This document shows positions 1 to 8,466 of a DNA stretch of 64,000 nt, in pieces (position 1 is the stretch's first letter; each line of letters opens with the position of its first letter). Both the position numbers and the translations under genes were made by a program. Origin of the DNA: Kineosporia aurantiaca JCM 3230 (lineage in GTDB: Bacteria; Actinomycetota; Actinomycetes; Actinomycetales; Kineosporiaceae). The stretch covers positions 1,042,289 through 1,106,288 of the forward strand of contig JODP01000006.1 of the NCBI GenBank assembly GCA_000719025.1, in the 5' to 3' direction. The notes beneath the pieces were generated by a model that was not told where the DNA came from, did no database searches, and saw only the letters and a program-made list of their open reading frames with translations.

Positions 1-172
1 TCTGGTTGCCGCCGTTGACCGACATCACGTAGTTCGCGGCGTCGGGCACCTCCTCGATGTTCACCTCGGTGTAGGCGATGCCCTCGCGCTGCAGGGCGGT
101 CTTCAGCCGCTTGCAGTACCCGCACCAGGTGGTGCTGAACATCGTGATCGTGCCGGGAGCCGGGGCGTCCAT
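1..172 (-). CDS. mrx1: Mycoredoxin (partial, C-terminus off the left edge)
   Basis: Glutaredoxin-fold oxidoreductase that reduces mycothiol mixed disulfides in the cytoplasm of actinobacteria. The 57 visible residues contain the redox motif W16-C-G-Y-C20, then the segment VNIEEVPDAANYVMSVNGGNQ broken by the edge; the C-P-x-C to C-G-Y-C change and the WCGYC context are typical of Mrx1. The ATG at 172 is chosen because AAGGA lies about 8 nt upstream. A SigR-type promoter sits at 213-239, which fits a thiol-stress gene and links it to sigR-rsrA at 60.8 kb. It is divergent from uvrD2, as in mycobacteria. A plain glutaredoxin is the only alternative. Confidence 0.9.
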   Translation of the reverse strand, partial: MDAPAPGTITMFSTTWCGYCKRLKTALQREGIAYTEVNIEEVPDAANYVMSVNGGNQ

Positions 173-212
173 CGGAACCGTCCTTCAGGTCGATCGAACT
201 CGTCGAGCGTTC

Positions 213-239
213 AACATCGTGGGCCGGGTCAGTGTTCCC
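213..239 (-). promoter_or_regulatory. SigR/SigH-type promoter of mycoredoxin
   Basis: On the minus strand GGGAAC (GGAAC at 238-234) is followed after exactly 18 nt by GTT (215-213). This matches the SigR/SigH consensus GGAAY-N18-GTT. The start codon at 172 is about 40 nt downstream. Members of the mycoredoxin family are known SigR/SigH targets; that this one is, is inference. Confidence 0.75.
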
Positions 240-299
240 ACCTCGTCACCGTCGGTTCCCGCTTCGTCCCGGGACCGCCCGGGCTGAGAGGATGCGCGG

Positions 300-2435
300 A
301 TGACCACCGCAGCCCACGGCGCCGACGGCATGCTCGCCGGGCTGGACCCGGAGCAGCGCGAGGTCGCCCTGGCGGTCCGGGGGCCGGTCTGCGTGCTGGC
401 CGGGGCCGGCACCGGCAAGACCCGCGCCATCACCCACCGCATCGCCTACGGCGTCCACTCCGGCGTCTATACCCCGCAGCACGTTCTCGCTGTCACGTTC
501 ACCGCCCGCGCGGCGGGTGAGATGCGCACCCGTCTGCGCGAGCTCGGCGTGGGCGGAGTGCAGGCGCGCACCTTCCACGCCGCCGCCCTCCGTCAGCTCG
601 GCTACTTCTTCCCCCGGGTGATCGGCGGCCGTCCTCCGGAGCTGCTTGAGCACAAGGCGCGGATGGTGGCGGACGCGGCGGCCCGGCTGAGGCTGACCGT
701 CGATCGTGCGGCGGTCCGCGACCTCGCGGCCGAGATCGAGTGGTCCAAGGTCTCGCTGCTTACCCCGGAGAGCTACATCAAGGTTGCCCGGGCGGCCGGG
801 CGGGGCGAGCCGGGCGGGTTCCCGCTGGAAGCGGTGTCCCGGCTGATCGGGGTCTACGAGGAGACCAAGACCGACCGGGGGCAGATCGACTTCGAAGACG
901 TGCTGCTGCTGATGGCCGGGATCATCGAGAGCCATCCGGAGGTGGCGAACGAGGTCCGCGCTCAGTACCGGCACTTCGTGGTGGACGAGTACCAGGACGT
1001 CTCGGCGCTTCAGCAGCGCCTGCTCGACCAGTGGCTGGGCGGCCGCAAGGAGCTGTGCGTGGTCGGCGACCCGAGCCAGACCATCTACTCCTTCACCGGC
1101 GCTTCCCCCGAGCACCTGCTCAAGTTCCCGCACAACTACCCCGACGCGTCCGTGGTCCGGCTGGTCCGCGACTACCGCTCTACCCCGCAGATTGTGCTGC
1201 TGGCCAACCGCCTGCTCGCCCGTCGGGTCAAGACGGCCGGACCGCCGCCGCTCGAGCTGCGCGCCCAGCGCGAGCCCGGCCCCGCCCCCCGCCTGACCAT
1301 CCACGACGACGACAGTGCCGAAGCCGCCGCAGTCGCCAAGCAGGTCGCCGTGCTGCTGAAAGACGGAGTGCGGGCCCGGGAAATCGCCGTGCTCTTCCGG
1401 ACCAACTCGCAGTCCGAGCAGGTGGAACAGGCTCTGGCCGACGCCGGTCTGCCTTATGTGTTGCGGGGTGGGGAGCGGTTCTTCGCCCGTAAGGAGGTGC
1501 GCGAGGCCGTCATGCTGATCCGCGGCACCGCCCGGGGAGGAACCGAGGTAGGGACGCTGGGGGAGGCCACTCGGGACGTGTTGTCGCACTGCGGATGGAC
1601 GCCGAAAGCGCCTTCCGGGGTCCAGGCCGGTGGGGTGCGGGAGAAGTGGGAGTCTCTGCAGGCCCTCGCCGCGCTGGCCGACGACCTGGCCGCCACCCGG
1701 CCCGGGGCCACGCTGTCCGACCTGGTCGCCGAGCTCGACGAGCGGGCCTCGGCGCAGCACGCCCCGGCCGTGGAGGGCGTCACGCTGGCCTCGCTGCACG
1801 CCGCCAAGGGCCTGGAGTGGGACGCGGTCTTCCTGATCGGCCTGTCCGAGGGCCTGATGCCGATCTCGTTCGCCGAGAACTGGGACGCGGTCGAGGAGGA
1901 GCGCCGGCTGTTCTACGTCGGCATCACCCGGGCCCGCCAGTTCCTGCACCTGTCCTGGGCCCGCTCCCGCACCCCCGGCGGCCGGGCCGGCCGCAACCCC
2001 TCCCGGTTCCTGGACGGCCTGCTTCCCGAGGGCGAGCGCTCCTCGTCCTCGGCCCGGGCCCCCAAGGTGCGCGAGGCCCGTCCGGTGCCCAAGCAGCGTC
2101 CCCCCGCCCTCTGCAAGATCTGCGGCCGGGCCCTGACCAGCGCGGTCGAACGCAAGGTGGGCCGCTGCTCGTCCTGCCCGGTGGGCTACGACGAGGAAGT
2201 GCTGCAGCGCCTGCGGGACTGGCGGGCGGCCGCGGCCGAGGCGGCCCGGATGCCCGCCTACGTGATCTTCACCGACGCCACCCTGATGGCCATCGCCGAG
2301 GCTCAGCCGACCGAACCCGGACAGCTGGCCACCGTTCCCGGGGTCGGGGCGACCAAGCTGCAGCGTTTCGGGGACGACGTGCTCGCCGTGCTGGCCGGTC
2401 GCCCCCTGCCCGGCCTGGACTACGAGATGCCCTAG
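300..2435 (+). CDS. uvrD2: ATP-dependent DNA helicase UvrD2
   Basis: Superfamily 1A 3'-5' DNA helicase for DNA repair, 711 aa. Walker A is AGAGTGKT (34-41) and Walker B is VDEYQDV near 230; helicase motifs continue to about 590. The tetracysteine C605-x2-C608-x14-C623-x2-C626 links the ATPase to an HRDC domain (about 640-711, ending in VPGVGATKLQRFGDDVL). ATPase, tetracysteine, HRDC is the diagnostic layout of actinobacterial UvrD2. The ATG at 300 follows GAGAGGA. It is divergent from mycoredoxin and upstream of whiB7, as in mycobacteria. Confidence 0.95.
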   Translation: MTTAAHGADGMLAGLDPEQREVALAVRGPVCVLAGAGTGKTRAITHRIAYGVHSGVYTPQHVLAVTFTARAAGEMRTRLRELGVGGVQARTFHAAALRQLGYFFPRVIGGRPPELLEHKARMVADAAARLRLTVDRAAVRDLAAEIEWSKVSLLTPESYIKVARAAGRGEPGGFPLEAVSRLIGVYEETKTDRGQIDFEDVLLLMAGIIESHPEVANEVRAQYRHFVVDEYQDVSALQQRLLDQWLGGRKELCVVGDPSQTIYSFTGASPEHLLKFPHNYPDASVVRLVRDYRSTPQIVLLANRLLARRVKTAGPPPLELRAQREPGPAPRLTIHDDDSAEAAAVAKQVAVLLKDGVRAREIAVLFRTNSQSEQVEQALADAGLPYVLRGGERFFARKEVREAVMLIRGTARGGTEVGTLGEATRDVLSHCGWTPKAPSGVQAGGVREKWESLQALAALADDLAATRPGATLSDLVAELDERASAQHAPAVEGVTLASLHAAKGLEWDAVFLIGLSEGLMPISFAENWDAVEEERRLFYVGITRARQFLHLSWARSRTPGGRAGRNPSRFLDGLLPEGERSSSSARAPKVREARPVPKQRPPALCKICGRALTSAVERKVGRCSSCPVGYDEEVLQRLRDWRAAAAEAARMPAYVIFTDATLMAIAEAQPTEPGQLATVPGVGATKLQRFGDDVLAVLAGRPLPGLDYEMP

Positions 2436-2558
2436 GACCGGTCCGAGGACACTCAACCGGCTTCTCCGGGTGTGTCCGGACCGCCGCGATCGTGGTGATG
2501 CGGGTGCACCGCCTATCGTGGGGATGGACGCATCGGTCGCTTTTCGGAGGATCTCTCG

Positions 2559-5168
2559 GTGGTCAGCGCCAAGTCGCTGTTCGAGCGGGCTGTCTCGACG
2601 CACCTCGAGGCCTGGGGTCTGCTCGGGGCGGTCCGTGAACGGCTGGACCGGCTCGAGGGCGACTCGACGCACAGCGCCGAGTCGGCCCAGCAGCAGACCG
2701 CGCTCGCGGCCCGGCTGGAGCGCGCCGCCGCCGAGGCCGCCCCGCAGTGGCTCGGCTCGTCCTGGCCGGTGGTCGGCGAGCAGCGGTTCCCGCTCGAGCA
2801 GGCGGCCCGGCCGGGCGAGGCCACGATGATCCGGGTGGCCGATGCCCAGCCGCTGCCCGGGGTCGGGTTCCCGGTGGTGGTGCCGTTCGTCGGGGTCGGG
2901 CACATCGCCCTGGACGCGGATGCCCGCGACCCGGCCGTGGCCGGCCTCCTGCGCAGCGTCATCACCCGGCTGATCGCCGCCTTCCCGGCTGGTCAGCTGC
3001 GCATCCTGGCCGTCGACGGGGGAGCCCTGGGGGCTCCGCTGGCCCCCTTCCACGCCCTGGTCCCGGCCGGGGTGATGAACCGGCCGGTGAGCGGGACCGA
3101 CGAGTTCCGGGACGTGCTGACCGAGGCCGAGGAGCAGGTCCGGGCGGTTCAGGCGGGGGCCGAGACGGCGCCCGACGTGATGGTGATCGTGGCGGCCGCA
3201 CTGCCCGCAGGCTGCACCCGTAGCGACTTCGCCCGGCTGGCCGCGCTGGCCCATGCCGGCCCGGCCGCGCGCGTCCATCTGTTCCTGGCCGGCTACCCGA
3301 TCAACAGCCGCACCACCCGGGAAGCCCCCCTCGAGCGCACCACGCTGATCACCACCGATCCGGTGGCCCGCGGGCACTTCCGGGTCGGCGACCCGCCGGG
3401 GGAGACGTTCGGGGCCGAGGGCCGGGGACTGAACGCCCCGGTCACCCTCGACCCGGCCCCACCGCCGGACCTGATCGACGAGCTCTGCCGGCGGATCGCG
3501 GCCAAGGCCGAGTCGGACGGCGCCCTGGTCTTCGACGACCTGGTGCCCAAGCGGCTCTGGGGCGAGTCCTCGGTGGACGGGCTGACCACGGTGATCGGGC
3601 GGATCGGCCGGGGTGACGCGGTGGTCTCGCTGGACGACGTGACCCCGCACTGGCTGGTGGCCGGGCGCACCGGCTCCGGCAAGACGGTGTTCCTGCTGGA
3701 CATCCTCTACGGCCTGGCCGCCCGCTACTCACCCGACGAGCTCGCCCTCTACCTGCTGGACTTCAAGGAGGGCGTGTCCTTCTCGGAGTTCATCCCGACC
3801 GAGATCGACCCGACCTGGGTGCCGCACGCCCGCACCGTCGGGGTCGAGTCGGACCGGGAGTACGGCCTGGCCGTGCTGGCCGAACTGGTCCGCGAGATGA
3901 GCCGGCGGGCCGCGTCGATGAAGAAGGCCGGGGTCACCAGCCTGGCCTCGCTGCGCAGCAGCCGGCCGGACGTGGCGATGCCCCGGGTCCTGGCCGTCAT
4001 CGACGAGTTCCACGTGCTGCTCAAGGGCAACGACGAGACCGCCAAGCGGGCCGTCGGGCTGCTCGAGGAGATCGCCCGCAAGGGTCGTTCCTACGGCATC
4101 CACCTGATCCTGGCCAGCCAGTCGATCTCCGGCATCGAGGCGCTGTTCACCAAGAGCACCTCGGTGTTCGGCCAGTTCGGCATGCGGGTCGCCCTCTCCG
4201 GCGGCGGGGGCATCCTGCAGTCGATGAACGATGCGGCGGCCGCGCTCCCGGTCGGCCAGGTGGTGCTGAACGACGCGGCCGGGGTGGCCAGCGCCAATCG
4301 CCGGGCCCGCTTCCCGGACGCGGACGGGATGAGCATCCACGCCCTGCGGCACCGGATGTGGGAGATGCGCACCCCCGGCTCACCGCCGCCCGCGGTCTTC
4401 ATCGGCTACGCCGAGTACTCGGTGGACGATGCCCAGCTGCCGGCCCGCCGGGGCCTCGGCCGCCGCAAGGTCGCCCTGGTCGGCCGCCAAGTCGACGTGG
4501 GCCTGCACAGCACCGGTTTCGCGCTGGACTCCTCGCCCGGCCGGCACCTCGGCGTGCTCGGCACCTCGCTGGTCGGGGCGGACGTGCTGACCTCGGCGGC
4601 GATCAGCCTGGCCAAGCAGCACGACCCCGGCAGTGCCACCTTCTACCTGGTCAGCCTGGTCGGCGCGGCCGAGGACGGGGTGATCGACCTGGAGGAGCGG
4701 CTGAAGAGTGGCCGCCACACGGTGCTGTCGCTCAGCCTCACCGACTACCGCACCACCCTGCGGAAGCTGACCGACAACCCGCCCGACCGCGAGCACCCGC
4801 ACTACTTCTTCGTCTACGGCGCCGACGCGGCGGCCTCCACCCTGAAGCAGAAGAACGGCCCGCGCAGCGGCCTGGACGACTTCCGCCAGATCCTGCGCGA
4901 GGGTCCGGGCTGGGGCGTGCACGTCTTCGGCTGGTGGCGCGGCGTCCGCCGGCTGACCGACGACCTGGGGCTGTCCGGCAAGGACGACGTGGCCGGCCTG
5001 GTCGCCCTCAACGTCAAGGGCAACGAAGTGGGTTCACTGATCGGCCGGGTCAACCTGCAGTGGCAGCCCCGGCACAACCGGGCGCTGTTCATCGACCGGC
5101 ACGAGGACAAGGAAGACCTGATCGTGCCGTTCGTGTCGCCCGGCCGGTACACCGAGGAGTACGCCTGA
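2559..5168 (+). CDS. FtsK/SpoIIIE-domain ATPase
   Basis: An 869-aa soluble protein. An N-terminal region of about 330 residues has no motif I recognise and includes a helical start (about 5-65). The ATPase domain carries Walker A GRTGSGKT (369-376), LLDFKEG (399-405) and Walker B VIDEFHVLL (480-488), followed by LASQS, the sensor region of FtsK/HerA translocases. No membrane segment is visible, unlike FtsK itself. The GTG at 2559 has CGGAGG 8 nt upstream. Its stop overlaps the next start in TGATG, so the downstream membrane protein is probably a translationally coupled partner. Role unknown; a DNA translocase or DNA-partition motor is inference. Confidence 0.85.
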   Translation: MVSAKSLFERAVSTHLEAWGLLGAVRERLDRLEGDSTHSAESAQQQTALAARLERAAAEAAPQWLGSSWPVVGEQRFPLEQAARPGEATMIRVADAQPLPGVGFPVVVPFVGVGHIALDADARDPAVAGLLRSVITRLIAAFPAGQLRILAVDGGALGAPLAPFHALVPAGVMNRPVSGTDEFRDVLTEAEEQVRAVQAGAETAPDVMVIVAAALPAGCTRSDFARLAALAHAGPAARVHLFLAGYPINSRTTREAPLERTTLITTDPVARGHFRVGDPPGETFGAEGRGLNAPVTLDPAPPPDLIDELCRRIAAKAESDGALVFDDLVPKRLWGESSVDGLTTVIGRIGRGDAVVSLDDVTPHWLVAGRTGSGKTVFLLDILYGLAARYSPDELALYLLDFKEGVSFSEFIPTEIDPTWVPHARTVGVESDREYGLAVLAELVREMSRRAASMKKAGVTSLASLRSSRPDVAMPRVLAVIDEFHVLLKGNDETAKRAVGLLEEIARKGRSYGIHLILASQSISGIEALFTKSTSVFGQFGMRVALSGGGGILQSMNDAAAALPVGQVVLNDAAGVASANRRARFPDADGMSIHALRHRMWEMRTPGSPPPAVFIGYAEYSVDDAQLPARRGLGRRKVALVGRQVDVGLHSTGFALDSSPGRHLGVLGTSLVGADVLTSAAISLAKQHDPGSATFYLVSLVGAAEDGVIDLEERLKSGRHTVLSLSLTDYRTTLRKLTDNPPDREHPHYFFVYGADAAASTLKQKNGPRSGLDDFRQILREGPGWGVHVFGWWRGVRRLTDDLGLSGKDDVAGLVALNVKGNEVGSLIGRVNLQWQPRHNRALFIDRHEDKEDLIVPFVSPGRYTEEYA

Positions 5169-5830
5169 TGCCCGAGCCGATGCCGCTGGAGCTGCCGGGT
5201 CCGGTGCCGTCCCGGGGCTGGGCCGAGTACGCGCAGTACGCCCGGCGGCTGGACGAGGTCCGGGCCCAGGAGAACGCCCGCACGGCCGGGATCCGCGAGG
5301 GCGTGGCCGAGATGTCCGAGCACGCCGACGCCCTGCACGCCCAGCTGGAGCAGCAGCGCCGGGGGATGACCGCGTTCGCGCAGAACATGAAGTTCACCGC
5401 GCCGACCGGGGCCGGGGTGGTGCCGGCGGGACCGGTCGAACCGCAGACCGACCTGGCCCGGGTGGCCCAGCTGCACGACGCGGCCGAGCGGGAGGGCACC
5501 GTGGCGGTCGAGCGGGCCAACCGGCCGAACCTGCTGCCCGGCAGCGGGGCCCGGATGCGCGGCCTGGCCGTGTTCGGGATCGCCGCCCTGGTCATCATGG
5601 TCATCCAGCTGATCGGGTTCAGCACCACCAACAACAATCCGGACTTCCTGCGCTACGGCGTCCTGGTGCCGCTGGCCGGTTTCGTCGTCGCTCTGCTGGT
5701 GCTCAGGCAGGGCAACCAGTCCCGGAACCCGGACGTGCCGGCCACTCCGCTGCCCACCCGGATGGGGTTGCTGCTCTGTTTCGGGGCCCTGCCGATCCTG
5801 TTCGGCATCCTGGTCCTCGCCAACCGCTGA
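5168..5830 (+). CDS. Hypothetical membrane protein coupled to the FtsK-like ATPase
   Basis: A 220-aa protein. Residues 1-130 are hydrophilic and partly coiled-coil-like (RLDEVRAQENARTAGIREG, then HAQLEQQRRGMTAFAQ). Three hydrophobic segments follow: about 137-156 (LAVFGIAALVIMVIQLIGF), 165-185 (YGVLVPLAGFVVALLVL) and 200-219 (MGLLLCFGALPILFGILVLA). The start overlaps the ATPase stop, so both should be made together. A membrane anchor for the soluble ATPase is a reasonable inference. No family is recognised. Confidence 0.8.
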   Translation: MPEPMPLELPGPVPSRGWAEYAQYARRLDEVRAQENARTAGIREGVAEMSEHADALHAQLEQQRRGMTAFAQNMKFTAPTGAGVVPAGPVEPQTDLARVAQLHDAAEREGTVAVERANRPNLLPGSGARMRGLAVFGIAALVIMVIQLIGFSTTNNNPDFLRYGVLVPLAGFVVALLVLRQGNQSRNPDVPATPLPTRMGLLLCFGALPILFGILVLANR

Positions 5831-5956
5831 GCGAGCGCTTACCGGGAGCCCGGCGCTGCACCCGCAAAACTTTTTTATCTTTCCCAAAAGTTCTGCCGCG
5901 CAGGAAAAGTCGCTTCCTGAATAGGCCGTTCGGGCGGCCGCCACGAAGTAATCGGC

Positions 5957-5996
5957 TTTAAATACGTTGTCCCTCGACGGTGGGGGCGTCTAGTCT
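5957..5996 (+). promoter_or_regulatory. whiB7 promoter with AT-rich WhiB7 element
   Basis: TTTAAATA (5957-5964) lies 2 nt before a -35-like TTGTCC (5967-5972); a -10-like TAGTCT (5991-5996) follows after 18 nt (CTAGTC gives 17). WhiB7 promoters are known to carry an AT-rich block just 5' of the -35 that is contacted by the AT-hook of WhiB7. Autoregulation here is inference from the position. Nothing else stands out in 5831-5956. Confidence 0.65.
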
Positions 5997-6081
5997 CAAC
6001 ACGTTGTCGCGGGAGTGACAACCTACGCACCGCGGCAGGTCTGAAGAAGACCGGCCCGAGATGAACAGGAGGTGGCGAGAC

Positions 6082-6381
6082 GTGAACACGATGATCAACA
6101 TGCTGGGCACGACCGCCACCGCCGCCTCGGGTTCCCCGTTGGCCGCCGACCGGTATCGCATGAACGGCATCGTCCTCGCCCACACCGGCGCCAGTGTCAC
6201 GGGTGCAGTCTGCCCGCAGCTGGTCTCGCCGACGGTCGCCACCCTGGTTCTGTCCGCCACGGCGGAAGCCTGGGGCAGCGCCGGCAGTGGTACCGGGGCC
6301 GGTCGACCGGCCGATGTGCGCCCGATCTCCGATTTCTCCAAGCCCCGTCACGGGTCTCAGGCCAGCGATGGCTCCGGATAG
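6082..6381 (+). CDS. whiB7 leader ORF (upstream regulatory ORF)
   Basis: A 99-codon ORF in the whiB7 leader, starting with GTG at 6082 after a strong AGGAGG (6067-6072, 9 nt spacing). It ends 25 nt before an intrinsic terminator. An in-frame ATG at 6061 would add seven residues but overlaps the RBS. The product (start MNTMINMLGTTATAASGS) resembles no enzyme. In Streptomyces and mycobacteria, translation of an upstream ORF couples ribosome stalling to read-through into whiB7. I infer the same here: stalling in this ORF would stop the terminator hairpin forming. The length is large for an attenuator peptide, so a real product is not excluded. Confidence 0.6.
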   Translation: MNTMINMLGTTATAASGSPLAADRYRMNGIVLAHTGASVTGAVCPQLVSPTVATLVLSATAEAWGSAGSGTGAGRPADVRPISDFSKPRHGSQASDGSG

Positions 6382-6406
6382 GCAAGCCGCCTCTTCCGGC
6401 CTCGCG

Positions 6407-6443
6407 AAAAGCCGTGGACCCCGATTCGGGTCCACGGCTTTTT
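6407..6443 (+). terminator. Intrinsic terminator/attenuator in the whiB7 leader
   Basis: GCCGTGGACCC (6411-6421) pairs perfectly with GGGTCCACGGC (6428-6438) around a 6-nt loop. AAAA before and TTTTT (6439-6443) after extend the stem and give the U-tract. It lies between the leader ORF and whiB7, so it would block whiB7 unless prevented. Confidence 0.85.
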
Positions 6444-6557
6444 CGTTGTCTGACAAGGGTTTTCCACGCCGCAATGAGAAAACTGTCCGATCCAGATTCC
6501 GATTCAACGAGAGATGAAACGCCTTCCGGCCGGAGCCGGGGGAACAATCCGAGGGGG

Positions 6558-6860
6558 ATGAAACCCGTGCAGCTCACCGCCTTGCTCGACGCCTTGGTGG
6601 AAGAGATCGATGAGACGACCTCCACCGAGATGCCATGCCGGGTGTTCGACGCGGAACTCTGGTTCGCAGAGTCGCCGACGGATGTGGAGCACGCGAAGGC
6701 CCTGTGCCTGGACTGCCCGGTGCGGCAGGAATGCCTCGCCGGCGCCCTGGAACGGCACGAGCCGTGGGGCGTCTGGGGTGGCGAGCTCTTCGTCGCTGGC
6801 GTGGTCGTCCCGCGCAAGCGGCCGAGGGGCCGGCCGCGGAAGGTCGTGGTGGCCGCCTGA
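6558..6860 (+). CDS. whiB7: Transcriptional regulator WhiB7/WblC
   Basis: Iron-sulfur transcription factor that partners the main sigma factor and drives intrinsic resistance to ribosome-targeting antibiotics. The four cluster cysteines are C27, C50, C53 and C59, followed by G-V-W-G-G (71-75) and the AT-hook K-R-P-R-G-R-P-R-K (87-95), which together identify WhiB7. The 100-aa form starts at ATG 6558. GTG 6567 is equally possible: it is better spaced from GAGGGGG (6551-6557) and gives the N-terminus V-Q-L. Expression is probably controlled by the AT-rich promoter, leader ORF and terminator upstream. Neighbours uvrD2 and the AarF-like kinase match the mycobacterial locus. Confidence 0.96.
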   Translation: MKPVQLTALLDALVEEIDETTSTEMPCRVFDAELWFAESPTDVEHAKALCLDCPVRQECLAGALERHEPWGVWGGELFVAGVVVPRKRPRGRPRKVVVAA

Positions 6861-6957
6861 GAGCAGGCGGCCACCGCGCCACCGCGCAGCCCTCCGGCCA
6901 TCCGAATTCCGAAACTATTTCGACATCATCGTGTTTCGTTTCCGAGGGGGAAATGCC

Positions 6958-7140
6958 GTGCACGCCAGTCTGTACAACTACGAGCTCCTGAAACTGCAAC
7001 ACGGCGAGGCCGAGCGCCTCGCCGCCGAGGAACGCTGGGCCAGCACCGTGCGCCGGGCCAACCGGCGCACCCGCCGGGCCCTCTGGACCCGGGCGACCCA
7101 GCCGACCCGGGCCGCCGCCCGCCGGGCGGCAACCACCTGA
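6958..7140 (+). CDS. Small basic hypothetical protein
   Basis: A 60-aa protein starting at GTG 6958, 7 nt after GAGGGGG. The sequence begins VHASLYNYELLKLQHGEAE and becomes strongly Arg/Ala rich (RRANRRTRRALWTRATQ). It is probably helical and nucleic-acid or ribosome associated, which is inference only. It follows whiB7 on the same strand by 97 nt. I do not recognise a family. Support is the clear RBS, an intact frame and high third-position GC. Confidence 0.55.
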   Translation: MHASLYNYELLKLQHGEAERLAAEERWASTVRRANRRTRRALWTRATQPTRAAARRAATT

Positions 7141-7204
7141 AATTTCTGTCCGCTGATGTATCGAAGACGCAACGAGCAGGCTCTACCTAGCGTCTCGGAT
7201 TCGG

Positions 7205-7242
7205 GCGAGGGCTGACCATCGGAGGGGGTGGTCAGCCCTCGC
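7205..7242. other. Perfect 13-bp inverted repeat 3' of the whiB7 small-gene unit
   Basis: GCGAGGGCTGACC (7205-7217) and GGTCAGCCCTCGC (7230-7242) pair perfectly around a 12-nt loop. There is no U-tract, so it may be a Rho-independent-like terminator of the I-shaped type or an operator. It begins 64 nt after the stop at 7140. Confidence 0.5.
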
Positions 7243-7245
7243 TCC

Positions 7246-7335
7246 CCGTTTGCGAGGTTGCCGCTTTGCGAGGTCGCCGTTTGCGAGGTCGACGTTTGCG
7301 GGGTCGACGTTTGCGGGGTCGACGTTTGCGGGTCG
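7246..7335. repeat. Six tandem 15-bp repeats
   Basis: Units start at 7246, 7261 (16 bp), 7277, 7292, 7307 and 7322 (14 bp); the core is TTTGCGRGGTCG. Units 4 and 5 are identical. In the minus-strand frame they read A-N-V-D-P repeated, like the A(N/D)LXX register of pentapeptide-repeat proteins, but the surrounding reading frame has no other family features. The rest of 7336-7739 shows no convincing gene on either strand. Confidence 0.8.
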
Positions 7336-7739
7336 CCGAGGAGATGACGGCCTTGGCCGTCGTTCTGCGGATGGGGCGTCACCAATTTGCGGGAGCCGAA
7401 CCGATCCGCTGGCTGAGGGCGACCGGGGATTACCGAACGCGACGAAGGGCCGAGGTTCATCCACTTGGACGAGGGGTGAACGGGCCGGAGGGATTGCGGC
7501 GCGGCGGCGATCAGGAAAGCGCGGGTGAATCGCGTGATCGTGATGCCGGAAGAGCGCCGAGCGGTATTAAGGCAGTGATCTGCGGGCCTGGTGGGCAGAA
7601 TTTGCGGGTCGCCCGGGTACGGCGCCGGAGCCGGCCGTCACGAGTGACGGCAGGTTGCCCCGAGTGCCGCTCCTACCGGCCGGTGGGAGCGGCGTTGCTC
7701 TGGTCGGCGGTGCGTCGAGGGTGCGGGCGGGAAGCGGGT

Positions 7740-8021
7740 TCAGGTCCGGACGGCGCGCACGTCCTGGCCGTCCTCGATCTCCAGAATCCGCTCCCGGGTG
7801 CAGCTTTCGCAGTCCCAGAGAACGACTCCGTTGATCAGCGACCAGACGCCGACCACCCGGTACAGCCCCTGCGGGGCGGGTGTCAGGCAGGTGCGGCAGT
7901 GCGTGTGCGGGCCGGGCTGCGAGGGGATCGCAGCCAGACCGGCGGGTTCAGGATCGGCGACGCGGGTCTCTGAACGCAGTGAGCCATTCATGGGTTTCAG
8001 GGTACGCATTTCGCGTAACAC
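7740..8021 (-). CDS. Hypothetical zinc-ribbon-like protein
   Basis: Up to 93 aa with two C-x2-C pairs, H-C-R-T-C and D-C-E-S-C, separated by a hydrophobic stretch (YRVVGVWSLINGVVLW). This spacing suggests a small zinc ribbon. The start is uncertain: GTG at 8021, ATG at 8009 and ATG at 7991 are in frame and none has a good RBS, so leaderless expression from 7991 or 8009 is possible. It lies downstream of the AarF gene on the same strand. Function unknown. Confidence 0.55.
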   Translation of the reverse strand: MLREMRTLKPMNGSLRSETRVADPEPAGLAAIPSQPGPHTHCRTCLTPAPQGLYRVVGVWSLINGVVLWDCESCTRERILEIEDGQDVRAVRT

Positions 8022-8282
8022 CGGGATGACGGTTCACCGGTCCGGCGGATATCTGCTGGACATCTGGCGATTCTGAACCGGGTTCGGCCGGCCCGCCACC
8101 GTCTCAGAATGCGATATGGCCGTCTCATTCATTGATTTCGGGAACCGGCCCGGAAAAGGCCCCGGTCTCGGCGTCCGCCACCCTGCGTAGTCTTCCGCTG
8201 GAGCATGACGCCGCTGGTCGCGGCCTGTACGCAGGGGCGCGGCCCGCTCGGGATCCTTGGGCAAATGTCTAACCCAGGGTCA

Positions 8283-8326
8283 GCCGGTGCGGACCGGAAC
8301 CCCCTCCAGGATCGGTCCGCACCGGC
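8283..8326. other. Perfect 14-bp inverted repeat, possible terminator of the AarF-like gene
   Basis: GCCGGTGCGGACCG (8283-8296) pairs with CGGTCCGCACCGGC (8313-8326) around a 16-nt loop. It is 140 nt beyond the stop of the minus-strand gene at 8467 and lacks a U-tract. The remainder of 8022-8466 holds no gene I can support. Confidence 0.5.
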
Positions 8327-8466
8327 CGGCACCTTCGCCCGCGATCCATAGGACGCCGGTTCCCGGACCGGGGTTGCCGATCGCGGATGTGGCGCGCATC
8401 ACTGCAGCATCCGTGCAGCGGGAGGGAAGCAGATCTGGCCGATCGGCCCGACCGCCGTTCCCCCGT

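Noticed and set aside
246..3650. Very long open frame on the minus strand
   Set aside because: It is antisense to uvrD2 and the FtsK-like gene, with Arg/Gly/Pro/His-rich composition typical of a high-GC shadow frame and no domain.
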